From the NCBI RefSeq assembly GCF_004798585.1, contig NZ_PPXQ01000018.1:1-64000 (forward strand): a stretch of DNA of 64,000 nt, given 5' to 3'. This DNA is from Massilia sp. Mn16-1_5 (GTDB lineage: Bacteria > Pseudomonadota > Gammaproteobacteria > Burkholderiales > Burkholderiaceae_D). Of this stretch, positions 54,058 through 64,000 are shown piece after piece (position 1 is the stretch's first letter; each line of letters opens with the position of its first letter). The position numbers and the translations under genes are program-made. The notes under the pieces are model-generated. The model did not search any database, had not been told where the DNA came from, and saw nothing but the letters and a program-made list of their open reading frames with translations.

Positions 54058-54834
54058 TTACACCGGCTTCAGGATATTCGCCAGCGCCACGTACTGCTCC
54101 AGGCTGACGTTTTCGGGCCGCACGCCCGGATCGATGCCCGCTTCCAGCAACTGCGCTTCGGTGAACATGCCGGCCACGCAGTTGCGAATCACCTTGCGGC
54201 GCTGGGAAAAGGCCTTCTGCACCACCGCTTCCAGGGTGGCGCCGTCGACGGCGAGTTTCCGGCGGGTCGGCACCATGCGCACGATGGCCGAATCGACTTG
54301 CGGCGGCGGATCGAAGGCGGTCGGCGGCACGATGAACAGCAGCGACATGTCGTAGCGCCATTGCAGCATCACCGACAGGCGGCCATAGGCCTTGGTGCCG
54401 GGTTCGGCCACCATGCGCTCGACCACTTCCTTTTGCAGCATGAAATGCTGGTCCTCGACCAGGTCGGCGAACTCGGCCAGGTGGAACAGCAGCGGGCTCG
54501 AGATGTTGTACGGCAGGTTGCCGACGATGCGCAGCTTCTGCCCTTCCGGCACCGGCAAGGCGCCGAAGTCGAATTTCAGGGCGTCGGCGGAGTGCACCGT
54601 CAGCTTTTCGCGCGGGTAGGCCTTTTCCAGGCGCGTTACCAGATCGCGATCCAGTTCGACCACGTGCATGTGATCGAGTTCCTTCAGCAGCAGCGCCGTC
54701 ATCGCCGCCAGGCCCGGGCCGATCTCGACCATCGCCTCGCCGCGGCGCGGATCGATCGCCTCGATGATGTTGCCCAGGACGTGATTATCGGTCAGGAAGT
54801 TCTGGCCGAAGCGCTTGCGTGCTACGTGTTTCAT
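54058..54834 (-). CDS. rsmA: 16S rRNA dimethyladenosine transferase
   Basis: A 258-residue KsgA enzyme that dimethylates A1518/A1519 of 16S rRNA. RKRFGQNFLTDNHVL at residues 6-20, SAM motif VEIGPGLAAMT near 36 and NLPYNISSPLL near 110 are diagnostic. Its ATG directly follows the pdxA stop; operon lptD-surA-pdxA-rsmA as in E. coli. Confidence 0.97.
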   Translation of the reverse strand: MKHVARKRFGQNFLTDNHVLGNIIEAIDPRRGEAMVEIGPGLAAMTALLLKELDHMHVVELDRDLVTRLEKAYPREKLTVHSADALKFDFGALPVPEGQKLRIVGNLPYNISSPLLFHLAEFADLVEDQHFMLQKEVVERMVAEPGTKAYGRLSVMLQWRYDMSLLFIVPPTAFDPPPQVDSAIVRMVPTRRKLAVDGATLEAVVQKAFSQRRKVIRNCVAGMFTEAQLLEAGIDPGVRPENVSLEQYVALANILKPV

Positions 54835-55896
54835 TTACTCTTTCGTTGATTGTGTGGCGCGGCTGGCCGTCACCATGAGCATCGCGGCCCGGATTGCCTC
54901 TTCCATGCTGCCGCAGTCGGCCAGGCCCAGGCCCTGCGCCGCCAGGTCGAGCGCGGTGCCGTGGTCGACCGAGGTACGGATCAGGGGCAGGCCGAGGGTG
55001 ACGTTGATGCCGCGCCCGAAGGTGGCGTGCTTCAGCACCGGCAGGCCCTGGTCGTGGTACATGGCAAGCACGGCGTCGGCTTCGCCGAGGTATTTCGGCT
55101 GGAACAGGGTATCGGCGGGATACGGCCCGCGCGCATCGATGCCGCGTGCCTGCGCTTGCGCCAGGGCCGGTTCGATGACCTCGATTTCCTCGCGTCCCAG
55201 GTAACCGTTTTCGCCCGCATGCGGATTCAGACCGGTGACCAGGATGCGCGGCGAAGCGATGCCGAATTTGTCGCGCAGGTCGGCGTGCAGGATGTCGAGC
55301 ACCCGCGCCAGGCCCTCCTGCGTGATCGCCGCCGGCACGTCTTTCAAGGGCAGGTGCGTGGTGGCCAGCGCCACGCGCAGATAGGGCTGATCGCCCGCCG
55401 GCTGGCCGGCCAGCATCATTACCACTTGCGGCGTGTTCGTCTTCTCGGCCAGGTATTCGGTGTGGCCGGAGAAGGCGACGCCGGCCTGGTTGATGGTGCT
55501 TTTCTGCAGCGGCGCGGTGACGATGGCGTCGAACCAGCCGGCTTGTATACCCTCGACCGCGAGATCGAGCGTGGCCAGCACGGCGCGGCCGTTTTCCTTG
55601 TCCAGCGTGCCCGGCACCACGTGGGCGGCGAGCGGCACGTCGACGACGGCGATGCGATCCTTGCCGAAATGCGGCAGGCCGCCGTTCCTCAGGGCTTGCA
55701 CCGAGAGCGCCGACAGGCGGATCGCGGGGTCGATCAGGCTGGCGGTCAGCGCCAGGAAGGCGGCGTCGCCCACCAGAACGCAATTGGCCTGCTCGCGCAG
55801 GGCCCAGGCGGCCCGGATCGAGATCTCGGGCCCGATGCCGGCCGGCTCGCCGACGGTAAGCGCCAAAGTAGAACGCTCAGTCTGCAGCGCGGCCAT
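54835..55896 (-). CDS. pdxA: 4-hydroxythreonine-4-phosphate dehydrogenase
   Basis: A 353-residue vitamin B6 synthesis enzyme. [13 protein letters not shown] near the N-terminus, the zinc ligand His in GHTEYLAE (about 145), and [12 protein letters not shown] with [20 protein letters not shown] near 280-315 are characteristic. Slightly longer than E. coli PdxA. Sits between surA and rsmA. Confidence 0.97.
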   Translation of the reverse strand: MAALQTERSTLALTVGEPAGIGPEISIRAAWALREQANCVLVGDAAFLALTASLIDPAIRLSALSVQALRNGGLPHFGKDRIAVVDVPLAAHVVPGTLDKENGRAVLATLDLAVEGIQAGWFDAIVTAPLQKSTINQAGVAFSGHTEYLAEKTNTPQVVMMLAGQPAGDQPYLRVALATTHLPLKDVPAAITQEGLARVLDILHADLRDKFGIASPRILVTGLNPHAGENGYLGREEIEVIEPALAQAQARGIDARGPYPADTLFQPKYLGEADAVLAMYHDQGLPVLKHATFGRGINVTLGLPLIRTSVDHGTALDLAAQGLGLADCGSMEEAIRAAMLMVTASRATQSTKE

Positions 55897-55901
55897 GCTG
55901 T

Positions 55902-57308
55902 TTACGCCTCTTCGCGGTACTCGACGTAGGCGCGGTCGCGCACTTCGCGCGCCCAGTCCTCGACGGCTTCGCCGAGTTTACGCTCGCGGATCACGTTGCG
56001 TGCGCGCAGGCGTTCGCGTTCCTTGCTCTGGTCTTCGCTCTTGCGCTCGAGGACCTCGATCAGGTGAAAGCCGAACGGCGTCTCGACCACGTCCGACACC
56101 TCGCCCGGTTTCAGGGCATTCATCGCGGTCTCGAATTCCGGCACCACGTCGCCCGGCTGCAGCCAGCCGAGATCTCCGCCCTTGGCGGCGGTGCCGTCCT
56201 GGCCGTTCTGGCGCGCCAGGTCCTCGAAAGTGGCGCTCTTGGCGACGATCTTGGCGCGCAGATCGGCCAGCTTGGCCTTCACCTGCTCCGCCGGCATGGC
56301 CGGCGTCGCCTTGATCAGGATATGGCGGGCGCGGGTCTGCTGGACCACGGCCTGCTCCGGCTCCTGCGCCAGGCTGCGCTTGTCGACCAGCTTGACGATG
56401 TGGAAACCGGTATTGCTCTTGATGACAGGCGTGACCTGGCCCGGGCTGAGTTTGCGCAGCTGGTCGCTGATCAGGGGCGGCAGGCGGTCCGGATCGCGCC
56501 AGCCGATGGCGCCGCCCTTGAGGGCGTCGGGCGCGTCGGAATAGGTGGCGGCGATCTTGGCGAAGTCGGCGCCGGTACGCAGCTGGCGCAGGACTTCGTC
56601 GGCGCGGGCGCGGCGTGCGGCGATCTGTTCGGGCGTGGCGTTGGCCGGGATGCCGACCAGGATCTGGGCGATGTCCATCTCGACCTTCTCGGCCGCGGCG
56701 GCCTTCTCGGCGGCCAGATAGGTGTCGATTTCGGCATCCGAAACCTGGATCTTGCTGTCGACTTCGTGCTCGCGCAGACGCTGCAGCATGATCTCGTTGC
56801 GGATCTCTTCGCGGAACTGGGCGAAGGCCAGGCCTTCCTTTTCCATCTGGTTGCGCATGTCCTGCAGCGACATCTTCTGCCCTTCGGCGATGCGGGCGAT
56901 GGCGGCGTCGAGCGTGCGGTCGTCGACGCGCACGCCCATTTCCTTGGCCAGCTGGATCTGGGCGCGCTCGACGATCATCGCCTCGATCACCTGGCGCTCG
57001 ATGTCGGCCAGCGGCGGCAGCTGGGCGTTCTGGGCGCGCAGGCGCTGGGTGATCTGGCCGACGCGGTCGCGTACTTCGTTGCGCGTGATGACTTCGTCGT
57101 TGACGACGACGCGAATCTGATCGATGACGTTGGCGTTGCTCGACGCCGGCGGCAGGAAACCGCTGCCGGGTGCGGCAGCTTGCGCAGGCGCGGGTGCCGG
57201 TTTCGCCGCCTGGGCGGAAGCGGCATTGGCAGTGAGCGCGCACAGCAGCGCCGCGGCCAGCTTAAGGTGATGCAAACGGGTAGTACGCATAGTCTGGGAA
57301 GCACTCAT
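55902..57308 (-). CDS. surA: Periplasmic chaperone/peptidyl-prolyl isomerase SurA
   Basis: A 468-residue protein with signal peptide ending ANAASAQ (about 26-32), an N-terminal SurA chaperone domain ([19 protein letters not shown]) and two parvulin domains, about 190-300 and 305-415 ([42 protein letters not shown]). It delivers outer-membrane proteins to the Bam complex. Follows lptD. Confidence 0.96.
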   Translation of the reverse strand: MSASQTMRTTRLHHLKLAAALLCALTANAASAQAAKPAPAPAQAAAPGSGFLPPASSNANVIDQIRVVVNDEVITRNEVRDRVGQITQRLRAQNAQLPPLADIERQVIEAMIVERAQIQLAKEMGVRVDDRTLDAAIARIAEGQKMSLQDMRNQMEKEGLAFAQFREEIRNEIMLQRLREHEVDSKIQVSDAEIDTYLAAEKAAAAEKVEMDIAQILVGIPANATPEQIAARRARADEVLRQLRTGADFAKIAATYSDAPDALKGGAIGWRDPDRLPPLISDQLRKLSPGQVTPVIKSNTGFHIVKLVDKRSLAQEPEQAVVQQTRARHILIKATPAMPAEQVKAKLADLRAKIVAKSATFEDLARQNGQDGTAAKGGDLGWLQPGDVVPEFETAMNALKPGEVSDVVETPFGFHLIEVLERKSEDQSKERERLRARNVIRERKLGEAVEDWAREVRDRAYVEYREEA

Positions 57309-57346
57309 TCAGGTCAAAACATCCAGGGTTCTGGTCGATGCGCCGG

Positions 57347-59581
57347 TCAGGGGCGGCCGGCGTTGCCGTTCAGCCGCGTGTAGCCGGGAATACTTTTATA
57401 AAACGAATCCAGCGGGTTGCCCAGCCCCAGGCCCGACAGGCCATTGAGCTCGAGCTGGAAGAACGTCGACGTCGAGGTCGTCTGCGCGGCCGTCACGAAA
57501 CGTTGTCCACCCATGCGGAAGATCCAGCAATCGGCCTTGTACTCGAGACCGACCAGGCTTTCGAGCACCTTATGGTCGCGCAGCGAATAGCTGAGGCGGC
57601 CGACGCCGTACCAGCGCTTCGACAGCGGCCACTGGGCCGACACGTCGGCATTGCGGAAGCTGTCGCGCACGTAGCGATACTCGGCATTGAGGACCTTCAT
57701 CAGCCCCGGTGCCCAGCGCACGCCATGGTTCTGGGCATACACGCTCTTGCCCGTGACATCATATTGTACGCTGCTGTCGAAGTTCCAGTGCTCGGTGATG
57801 CGGCCCGAGGCTGCCAGCAGCAGGTCGGAGCGGCTGATCTTGTTGCCGGTACCGGTCGCGGAAGGCACGCGGCCCACGCGCGGCTCGTCGAAATAGAAGC
57901 GCTGGGCGATGGCCATGCGCAGGCGCTCGGCGCCGTCCGGCTCGATATAGCGCGACACCAGGGCCGCGGTCACCTGGTTGGCGTCGGACACGCGGTCGCC
58001 GCCGATGTAGCGGTTCTCGGTGAACAGCTGGGCGTAGCTGAAGCCCGTTTCCGCCGTATCGAAGATCGGGAACTCGTCCTGGTTGCGGTAAGGCGTGCGC
58101 ACGTAGAACAGGCGCGGCTCCAGGGTCTGGGTGGCAGCCTTGCCGAACAGCGTGGTGTCGCGCTCGAACACCATGCCGCTGTCGACCGAGAAGATCGGCA
58201 GCGTGCGCGACAGGCTGGTCGCGCCGCGCGCATTGCTGTCCATGTCGTACTTGGTCGCATGCAGCATCACCTTGGGCGTGATGTAGTAGCCCGGCTGCAC
58301 CCACGGATAGCTCACCTGCGACACCGCCAGCAGGCGGTTGCCGCTGTCGAAGCTCGGGTGCGAGAAGCGCGTCGCCTCGGCATCGATCGCCCAGTCGAAA
58401 CCCTTCACGTCATAGCGGCCGGTATGGAACATGACCTGCGGCAGGCGATCGTAGGGACGCGGGATCGCCAGCGCCGGATTGGCCACCGCCGCCGGTTCCT
58501 GCAGCACCTGGATGGTCTGCGCACGCGCCGTCAGGCTCCAGTACTGCGTGCCGTAGCTGGTGTACGCCTCGCGGATCAGCTGGCGCTCGGCGCTGGTGGC
58601 GACCGTCGGCGAAAAGTCGCTGGTGTATTCGTCGTCGGAGACACCGTGCAGGTTCCAACCGGCGCTCCAGCCCGGTTTGATCACCTGGTTGTGCACCGAG
58701 TCGACGCGCCAGCGGTCGGTCTTGGTGATGCGGTCGTTGCGCAGGAACTCGGCGTGGGTCTCGCCGTTGTAAGCGCCGCCCGACGTTTCGCCGAGGTAGC
58801 GTCCGGTCGCGCCCAGCTGCAGGCCGCGGTTGAACATCAGGCGCGGATACACGGTCAGGTCGCGGTTCGGCGCGATGTTGAAGTAGTACGGCACCATGAG
58901 CTCGGTCTTGCCCTTGGAGCCGGCGCCGATGGTGGCCGGCAGCCAGCCCGAACGGCGCGCGCCCGAGAGCGAGAACGAGAACGCGGGCGTGCCCAGGATC
59001 GGCACGTCCTTGAAATAGATGATGGTCTTGCCCGCGGTGCCGACGTCGCGTCCGGAATCGAGGCGCAGCCGGCTCGCCTTGATGTACCAGTCGGGATCGG
59101 GCCCCTGGCAGGTGCTGTAGGTGCCGTCCACCACCAGCGCCTGGTCTTCGCCGAGGAAGTCGATGCGGTCGGCCTGGCCTTGCGCATTATTCAGCTGCAG
59201 CTGGTATTTCGGATGCAGCACCCAGCCGCGCTGGGTCGACATGTTCAGCTGCAGGGCGTCGCCCTGGTAGCGGTCGCCGAAGCGCCACATGTTGACGTTG
59301 CCTTCGGCCGTGACTTCGTCCTCGACCAGCCGGTAGCAGGCGGTGTCGGCGGTCAGTTTGGACTGGCCGCGCGTGATTTCGACGTTGCGATTGAGATTGA
59401 TCTCACGGTCCGGACGGCCGCCGATCTCTTCGGCGCGCACAGTGACGGGAAGATCTTGTTCGTCAGCTTGGGGGGCAGCCGGCGCGACTTGCGCGTGCAA
59501 AGGCCCCGAGGCCACGGTGACGAGGGCGGACAAGGCAACTGCCCGCCGCCGCGGGAATGGGTGGGCCGTAAACCAGCTCAT
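57347..59581 (-). CDS. lptD: LPS-assembly protein LptD
   Basis: A 744-residue outer-membrane barrel: signal peptide ending LHAQ, an N-terminal OstA jelly-roll (about 40-190, with VRAEEIGGRPDREINLNRNVEITRGQSKL) and a 26-strand beta-barrel C-terminal part ending in the typical aromatic strand. Two Cys pairs expected in E. coli LptD are only partly conserved (Cys at CYRLVED, TCQGPDP, DCWIFRM). Works with LptE at 43250. First gene of the operon. A TATAAT lies about 55 bases upstream on the minus strand. Confidence 0.95.
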   Translation of the reverse strand: MSWFTAHPFPRRRAVALSALVTVASGPLHAQVAPAAPQADEQDLPVTVRAEEIGGRPDREINLNRNVEITRGQSKLTADTACYRLVEDEVTAEGNVNMWRFGDRYQGDALQLNMSTQRGWVLHPKYQLQLNNAQGQADRIDFLGEDQALVVDGTYSTCQGPDPDWYIKASRLRLDSGRDVGTAGKTIIYFKDVPILGTPAFSFSLSGARRSGWLPATIGAGSKGKTELMVPYYFNIAPNRDLTVYPRLMFNRGLQLGATGRYLGETSGGAYNGETHAEFLRNDRITKTDRWRVDSVHNQVIKPGWSAGWNLHGVSDDEYTSDFSPTVATSAERQLIREAYTSYGTQYWSLTARAQTIQVLQEPAAVANPALAIPRPYDRLPQVMFHTGRYDVKGFDWAIDAEATRFSHPSFDSGNRLLAVSQVSYPWVQPGYYITPKVMLHATKYDMDSNARGATSLSRTLPIFSVDSGMVFERDTTLFGKAATQTLEPRLFYVRTPYRNQDEFPIFDTAETGFSYAQLFTENRYIGGDRVSDANQVTAALVSRYIEPDGAERLRMAIAQRFYFDEPRVGRVPSATGTGNKISRSDLLLAASGRITEHWNFDSSVQYDVTGKSVYAQNHGVRWAPGLMKVLNAEYRYVRDSFRNADVSAQWPLSKRWYGVGRLSYSLRDHKVLESLVGLEYKADCWIFRMGGQRFVTAAQTTSTSTFFQLELNGLSGLGLGNPLDSFYKSIPGYTRLNGNAGRP

Positions 59582-59676
59582 GGAATCTGTGGCAGCACCA
59601 TAAAGGGCGATTTTTTGGATTGAATCCCTTATTATATGGGAATTGTCTTCCTCAACCGGTTTCCGCTGGACGTTCC

Positions 59677-60735
59677 ATGTCTTCTTTGTATCAAAACTCC
59701 CCCACTTCCGCCGAGCAGGACGCGCGCCTCGCGCTCCTCACCGAATGGCTGAGCTCGCTTGACCTGGTGGAAGTCGGTTCGCGCCGTCCGGCCTCGTCGG
59801 ATGCCAGTTTTCGCCGCTATTTCCGCCTCGATGTGGCGCCGGCGCTACGGAGCAAACTCGGCGACACCCTGATCGCGATGGACGCGCCGCCCGAGCGCGA
59901 GAACGTCCCCGCCTTCATCCACGTGCAGGGCCTGCTGGCCGACGCCGGCGTCACGGTGCCGGCCATCGTCGCGCGCGACGTCGAGCGCGGCTTCCTGCTG
60001 CTGTCCGACCTCGGCACCACGACCTACCTGGCCCGCCTCGATTCGGACAACGCCGCCTTCATGTATTCGGACGCGGTCGATGCCCTAATCAAGTTCCAAT
60101 TGAACAGCCAGCCGGGCGTGCTGCCCGAATTCGACCGCGCCTTCGTGCTGCGCGAGATGAACCTGTTCCCGGAGTGGTACCTGAATCGCCATCTCGGCGT
60201 GACGCTGGACGACAAGCAGCAGGCCCAGCTCGATAAAGTCTTCGAGACCATCACCGCCAATGTGCTGTCCCAGCAACAGGTCTTCATGCACCGCGATTTC
60301 CATTCGCGCAACCTGATGTTCCTCGACCAGGGCAACCCGGGCGTGCTCGACTTCCAGGACGCCGTCTACGGTCCGGTCACCTACGACCTCGGTTCGCTGC
60401 TGCGCGACGCCTACATCCAGTGGGACGAAGAGATCGTGCTGGACTGGGTGGTGCGCTATTGGCAAAGCGCCAAGCAGGTCGGCCTGCCGGTCAATCCGGA
60501 CATCGACGCGTTCTACCGCGACTTCGAATTCATGGCCCTGCAGCGCCACCTTAAAATCCTCGGCATCTTCTGCCGCCTGAACTACCGCGACGGCAAGGCC
60601 ATCTACATGGGCGACCTGCCGACCGTGCTGGATTACGTGCGCAAGACCGCCCACCGCTATACCGAACTGAAGCCGCTGATCCGCCTGCTCGATTCGTTCG
60701 AGGACAAGGCGCCGCAGGTCGGCTACACCTTCTGA
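59677..60735 (+). CDS. amgK: N-acetylmuramate/N-acetylglucosamine kinase
   Basis: A 352-residue aminoglycoside-phosphotransferase-fold kinase. SDASFRRYFRL near residue 50, the catalytic loop HRDFHSRNLMFL near 210 and DFQDAVYGPVTYDL. Paired with murU it matches AmgK of the peptidoglycan recycling bypass, which phosphorylates MurNAc at the anomeric position. Position opposite lptD is the same as in Pseudomonas. The longer open frame upstream lacks an RBS; MSSLYQNSP is preferred. Confidence 0.92.
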   Translation: MSSLYQNSPTSAEQDARLALLTEWLSSLDLVEVGSRRPASSDASFRRYFRLDVAPALRSKLGDTLIAMDAPPERENVPAFIHVQGLLADAGVTVPAIVARDVERGFLLLSDLGTTTYLARLDSDNAAFMYSDAVDALIKFQLNSQPGVLPEFDRAFVLREMNLFPEWYLNRHLGVTLDDKQQAQLDKVFETITANVLSQQQVFMHRDFHSRNLMFLDQGNPGVLDFQDAVYGPVTYDLGSLLRDAYIQWDEEIVLDWVVRYWQSAKQVGLPVNPDIDAFYRDFEFMALQRHLKILGIFCRLNYRDGKAIYMGDLPTVLDYVRKTAHRYTELKPLIRLLDSFEDKAPQVGYTF

Positions 60736-60755
60736 GCATCATTTTCGAGAAGCCC

Positions 60756-61475
60756 ATGAAAGCCATGATTTTCGCCGCCGGCCGCGGCGAGCGCATGCGT
60801 CCGCTGACGGACACCTGCCCGAAACCCTTGTTGAAAGTGCGCGGCCGTCCGCTCATCACCTGGCATGTGCTGAACCTGGTGCGTGCCGGGATCACCGACA
60901 TCGTCATCAACCATTCGCACCTCGGCCACATGATCGAGGAAGAACTCGGCGACGGCAGCAAGTATGGCGCGCGCATCGTGTATTCGCACGAGCCGACGCC
61001 GCTGGAAACGGCGGGCGGCATTGCCAACGCCCTGCACCTGCTGGGCGACGAACCTTTTCTCGCCGTCTCGGGCGACATCTACGCGCCCTACTTCGATTTC
61101 TCGCAGGCGCTCGACGCCCTGCCTGACAACGACGCGGTCGGCCAGCCGATCCCGATTGAAAAGCGCGACATCGCCTGGCTGTACCTGACGCCGAACCCCT
61201 GGCACAACCTGGAAGGCGACTTCGGCCTGGACATGTACACCCTGTCTAACGACGGCGACCCGAAATGGAACTTCGCCGGCATCGGCGTCTACCGTCCGGA
61301 GATGTTCGACGGCATCCGCGCCGGCGAATTTTTAAAATTCGGTCCGCTGATGCGCAAGTTCATCGACCAGAAACGGGTCGGCGGCGAGATCTACAACGGT
61401 CCCTGGGTGAACGTCGGCACCGCCCGCCAGCTCGAAGAACTCAACGCGCCGCTGGCCAAGCGGGCCGGCGCGTGA
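60756..61475 (+). CDS. murU: N-acetylmuramate-1-phosphate uridylyltransferase
   Basis: A 239-residue nucleotidyltransferase: MIFAAGRGERMRPLTDTCPKPLL at the N-terminus, SGDIYAP near residue 110 and GIGVYRPEMFDG near 172. MurU turns AmgK's MurNAc-1-phosphate into UDP-MurNAc, bypassing fosfomycin-sensitive MurA. It starts 20 bases after amgK and overlaps pepP (GTGA). Confidence 0.93.
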   Translation: MKAMIFAAGRGERMRPLTDTCPKPLLKVRGRPLITWHVLNLVRAGITDIVINHSHLGHMIEEELGDGSKYGARIVYSHEPTPLETAGGIANALHLLGDEPFLAVSGDIYAPYFDFSQALDALPDNDAVGQPIPIEKRDIAWLYLTPNPWHNLEGDFGLDMYTLSNDGDPKWNFAGIGVYRPEMFDGIRAGEFLKFGPLMRKFIDQKRVGGEIYNGPWVNVGTARQLEELNAPLAKRAGA

Positions 61476-62803
61476 CGCCCTTCGCCGCCCGCCGCGCACG
61501 CCTTGCCGCCGGCATGGAGCCGGGCGCGGTGGCGGTGCTGGCGACGGCGCCGGAAGTGGCGAGGAACAGCGACAGCGACTATCCCTACCGCCACGACAGC
61601 TATTTTTATTATCTGACCGGGTTTATGGAGCCGGAAGCCGTATTGGTGCTCGTGGCGGGCCGCGGCGATACGCCGGCGCGCTCGATCCTGTTCTGCCGCG
61701 AAAAGCATGCCGAGCGCGAGATCTGGGACGGTTTCCGTTACGGCCCGGCCGCCGCGAAAGACAGCTTCGGCTTCGACGAGGCCTACCCGATCGGCGAACT
61801 CGATGCGCAGATGGCGCGCCTGCTGGCCGACGTGCCTGCCTTGTACTATGCGCAGGCGTCGAATGCGGCGCTTGATGCGCAGGTCGCCGGCTGGCTGAAA
61901 GCCGTGCGCGCCCAGTCGCGCAGCGGCGTCAATGCCCCGACGCGTACCCAGCACCTGCTGGCCCTGCTCGACGAGATGCGTGTATTAAAAGACGAGAGCG
62001 AGCAGGCGCTGATGCTGCGTTCGGCCACGATCGCAGGCGCCGCCCACGTGCGCGCAATGCGCGCGGCGCGGCCCGGCATGTTCGAATACGAACTGGAAGC
62101 GGAGCTGCTCTACGAATTTCGCAGGAGCGGCGCCCAGTTCCCGGCCTATACGCCGATCGTGGCCAGCGGCGCCAACGCCTGCGTGCTGCACTACAGCGCC
62201 AACAATGCGCAGACGCTTGATGGCGACCTGGTCCTGATCGACGCCGGCTGCGAGTTCGACAGCTACGCCTCCGACATCACGCGCACCTTCCCCGTCAACG
62301 GCCGCTTCAGCGAGCCGCAACAGCTGTTGTACGAACTGGTGCTGCGGGCGCAGGAAGCGGCGCTCGCGGCCGTGGTGCCGGGCCGTCCCTATGGCGGCGT
62401 GCACGAGGCGGCCTTGAACGTGCTGGCCGAAGGCATGCTGGACCTCGGCCTGCTCGACCGCGCACGATACGGCAGCGTCGAGAACGTACTGGCCGAGCGC
62501 GCCTATACTACCTTCTACATGCACGGCACCGGCCACTGGCTGGGATTGGACGTGCACGACACCGGCAGCTACCGCGACCTGTCACTTGAGGGAAAACCGT
62601 CGCGCCTGCTGGTGCCGGGCATGGCGCTCACCGTGGAGCCGGGCATCTATGTGCGCCCGGGCCCGGACGTGCCGGAACGCTTCTGGAACATCGGCATCCG
62701 GATCGAGGACGACGTGATCGTCGGCGATGCGGGTGCACGCGTGTTGTCGGGCAGCGCGCCGAAGACCGTGCGCGACATCGAAACCTTGATGGCGGAGCGA
62801 TGA
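61472..62803 (+). CDS. pepP: Xaa-Pro aminopeptidase P
   Basis: A 443-residue metallopeptidase. The GTG at 61472 overlaps the murU stop and starts at the conserved VTPFAARRARLA. An N-terminal creatinase-like domain (YPYRHDSYFYYLTGF) leads to the catalytic pita-bread fold with metal ligands in LIDAGCEFDSYASDITRTFP, GTGHWLGLDVHD, LTVEPGIYV and GIRIEDDVIV. Overlaps ubiH by four bases. Confidence 0.95.
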   Translation: MTPFAARRARLAAGMEPGAVAVLATAPEVARNSDSDYPYRHDSYFYYLTGFMEPEAVLVLVAGRGDTPARSILFCREKHAEREIWDGFRYGPAAAKDSFGFDEAYPIGELDAQMARLLADVPALYYAQASNAALDAQVAGWLKAVRAQSRSGVNAPTRTQHLLALLDEMRVLKDESEQALMLRSATIAGAAHVRAMRAARPGMFEYELEAELLYEFRRSGAQFPAYTPIVASGANACVLHYSANNAQTLDGDLVLIDAGCEFDSYASDITRTFPVNGRFSEPQQLLYELVLRAQEAALAAVVPGRPYGGVHEAALNVLAEGMLDLGLLDRARYGSVENVLAERAYTTFYMHGTGHWLGLDVHDTGSYRDLSLEGKPSRLLVPGMALTVEPGIYVRPGPDVPERFWNIGIRIEDDVIVGDAGARVLSGSAPKTVRDIETLMAER

Positions 62804-63975
62804 TGGAACAGCAGCAAGACAATCTGGATGTAGCGATCTGCGGCGCCGGCCCGGTGGGACTTGCCCTGGCCGCCCTGCTGGTGCGGCGCGGGATCGAGGG
62901 CAGCCGCATCGCCCTGATCGATGCCCGTGCGCTGGGCCAGGCGATCTCCGATCCGCGCTCGATCGCGCTGGCCTGGGGCAGCCGCCAGCTGCTGGAAGAA
63001 GTCGGCGCCTGGCCCTTCCCATCGACCCCGATCCACACCATCCACGTCTCGCGCCGCGGCCAGCTCGGGCGCAGCCTGCTCGACCGCAGCGAACACCGGC
63101 TCGACGCCCTTGGCTACGTCACGCGCTACGGCGACGTGGTCGACGCCCTGGCGCGCGCGGTCGAACGCACCGGCGTGCAGGTGATCCGCCCGGCGCGCGT
63201 GGAGGCGCTGGACGAAACGTCCGAGCACGTGGCCCTGACGCTCGATGACGGCCGCACGCTCACGGCGCAGGTGGCCGTTGGCGCCGAAGGCGGCGTCTTC
63301 GGCCAGCAGGAAGACAAGGCCAAGACCCGGGATTATGGCCAGAGCGCCGTGATCGCCCGCGTCTCGACCAGTTCTCCGATTGCGCACCGCGCCTTCGAGC
63401 GGTTTACCGACGAAGGACCGCTGGCGCTACTGCCGCAGGAAGGCGCCGACGGGCTGCAGTACGCGCTGGTCTGGTGTGTGCGGCCTGAACGCGCCGAGGC
63501 GCTGCAGGCGATGGAAGAAGAACGGTTTTTGCAGGAGCTGGGCGAGGCCTTTGGCGGACGGCTCGGACGTTTCATCAAGGTCTCGCCGCGCTTTTCTTAT
63601 CCGCTCGGCCTGAACGCCGAGCCGCACGCCACCACGCGCACGGTCGCCATCGGCAACGCGGCGCAGACCCTGCACCCGGTGGCGGGACAGGGCCTCAACC
63701 TCGGCCTGCGCGACGCCGCCGTGCTGGCACGCCTGCTGGCGCGCTGCCCGGGGCCGGAAGGTATTGGCCGCTTCCTCGATGAGCGGGCGCAGGATCGGCA
63801 GTTGACCATCACGCTGACGGACGCGATGGCGCGCGCCTTTGTCGGCAGCGGGCCGTTGCAGTCGGTGCTCGGATTGGGATTGGCGGCGCTCGATGCCGTC
63901 AAGCCGGCGCGCACGCTGCTGGGGGAGTTGATGATGTACGGCCGGCGTGGCGGCTCGGCGCTGTTGCCTCGGTAG
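62800..63975 (+). CDS. ubiH: FAD-dependent ubiquinone hydroxylase (UbiH family)
   Basis: A 391-residue flavoprotein monooxygenase. The dinucleotide-binding GAGPVG is at residues 15-20, the second FAD motif GNAAQTLHPVAGQGLNLGLRD near 285-305. The order pepP-ubiH supports UbiH rather than UbiF. Its TAG stop is part of the palindromic repeat at 63972. Confidence 0.92.
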   Translation: MMEQQQDNLDVAICGAGPVGLALAALLVRRGIEGSRIALIDARALGQAISDPRSIALAWGSRQLLEEVGAWPFPSTPIHTIHVSRRGQLGRSLLDRSEHRLDALGYVTRYGDVVDALARAVERTGVQVIRPARVEALDETSEHVALTLDDGRTLTAQVAVGAEGGVFGQQEDKAKTRDYGQSAVIARVSTSSPIAHRAFERFTDEGPLALLPQEGADGLQYALVWCVRPERAEALQAMEEERFLQELGEAFGGRLGRFIKVSPRFSYPLGLNAEPHATTRTVAIGNAAQTLHPVAGQGLNLGLRDAAVLARLLARCPGPEGIGRFLDERAQDRQLTITLTDAMARAFVGSGPLQSVLGLGLAALDAVKPARTLLGELMMYGRRGGSALLPR

Positions 63976-64000
63976 GGTGGGCACTCTGTGCCCACCCTAC
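63972..64000. repeat. GTAGGGTGGGCAC palindromic repeat at the window end
   Basis: GTAGGGTGGGCAC (63972-63984) and GTGCCCACCCTAC (63988-64000) are perfect reverse complements around TCT. The TAG of GTAGGG is the ubiH stop codon. The repeat may continue beyond the window. Confidence 0.85.

Noticed and set aside
57338-59623. 761-codon open frame opposite lptD
   Set aside because: Antisense shadow of lptD; composition is unlike a barrel or any family.

Overview
The window looks like a chromosomal segment of a high-GC betaproteobacterium of the Oxalobacteraceae (Massilia-like). The protein styles support this, as do the order lptD-surA-pdxA-rsmA facing amgK-murU, the order leuS-lptE-holA, and the fur/bamE/dapB group. 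Most of it is housekeeping DNA with short intergenic gaps. No CRISPR array, rRNA operon or complete mobile element is visible. One tRNA gene (Gly, CCC anticodon) is present.

Region by region: 1-1900 is an accessory patch of visibly lower GC. It holds the 5' end of an IS110-family transposase and three small genes that look like orphan immunity or hypothetical genes, separated by short dispersed repeats. 1926-4628 is an SOS-type nadK-recN operon with a strong LexA box. 4657-9604 holds a DUF3667 membrane protein, a disordered acidic protein coupled to an OsmC protein, gloA, an FMN riboswitch with ribB, and a HAF-repeat lipoprotein. 9688-14000 holds a pcm-like methyltransferase, rhodanese and TolC operon, a TetR regulator and an SDR enzyme. 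14097-23253 holds small genes, uppP-recQ, a sugar transporter, trmB, a deacylase and an aldo/keto reductase.

23014-24380 is a compact phage-like control module: a holin-like gene faces a LexA/CI-type S24 repressor across a palindromic operator, and the repressor is coupled to a small unknown gene. 24559-28350 holds TraB/GumN, a small HTH protein, a VOC protein and an orphan LPP20/FlgT-like pair. 28439-31204 is a radical-SAM plus DUF4130-UdgX operon with a second strong LexA box. 31394-37373 is a three-gene signalling operon: HDOD-GAF-histidine kinase, receiver-PAS-GGDEF-EAL protein and a SEL1-repeat protein.

37664-52050 carries an MFS exporter, an RlmL-like methyltransferase, hemJ-like, proA, holA-lptE-leuS, a YdcF/transglycosylase pair, a barstar-like gene, dapB, bamE, fur, hrcA and a HAD phosphatase. 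52268-53869 encodes two paralogous lipoproteins and a small exported protein. 54058-63975 is the outer-membrane biogenesis cluster lptD-surA-pdxA-rsmA, divergent from amgK-murU-pepP-ubiH.

The main non-coding features are two LexA boxes, an FMN riboswitch, several Rho-independent terminators, a 107-nt structured element at 12098, and a family of short palindromic repeats. These repeats share GTAGGGTG edges but have different stems, recur in at least nine places, and twice supply the stop codon of the adjacent gene. nadK-recN seems to have been moved away from its usual place between hrcA and fur, and a repeat now lies at that junction.
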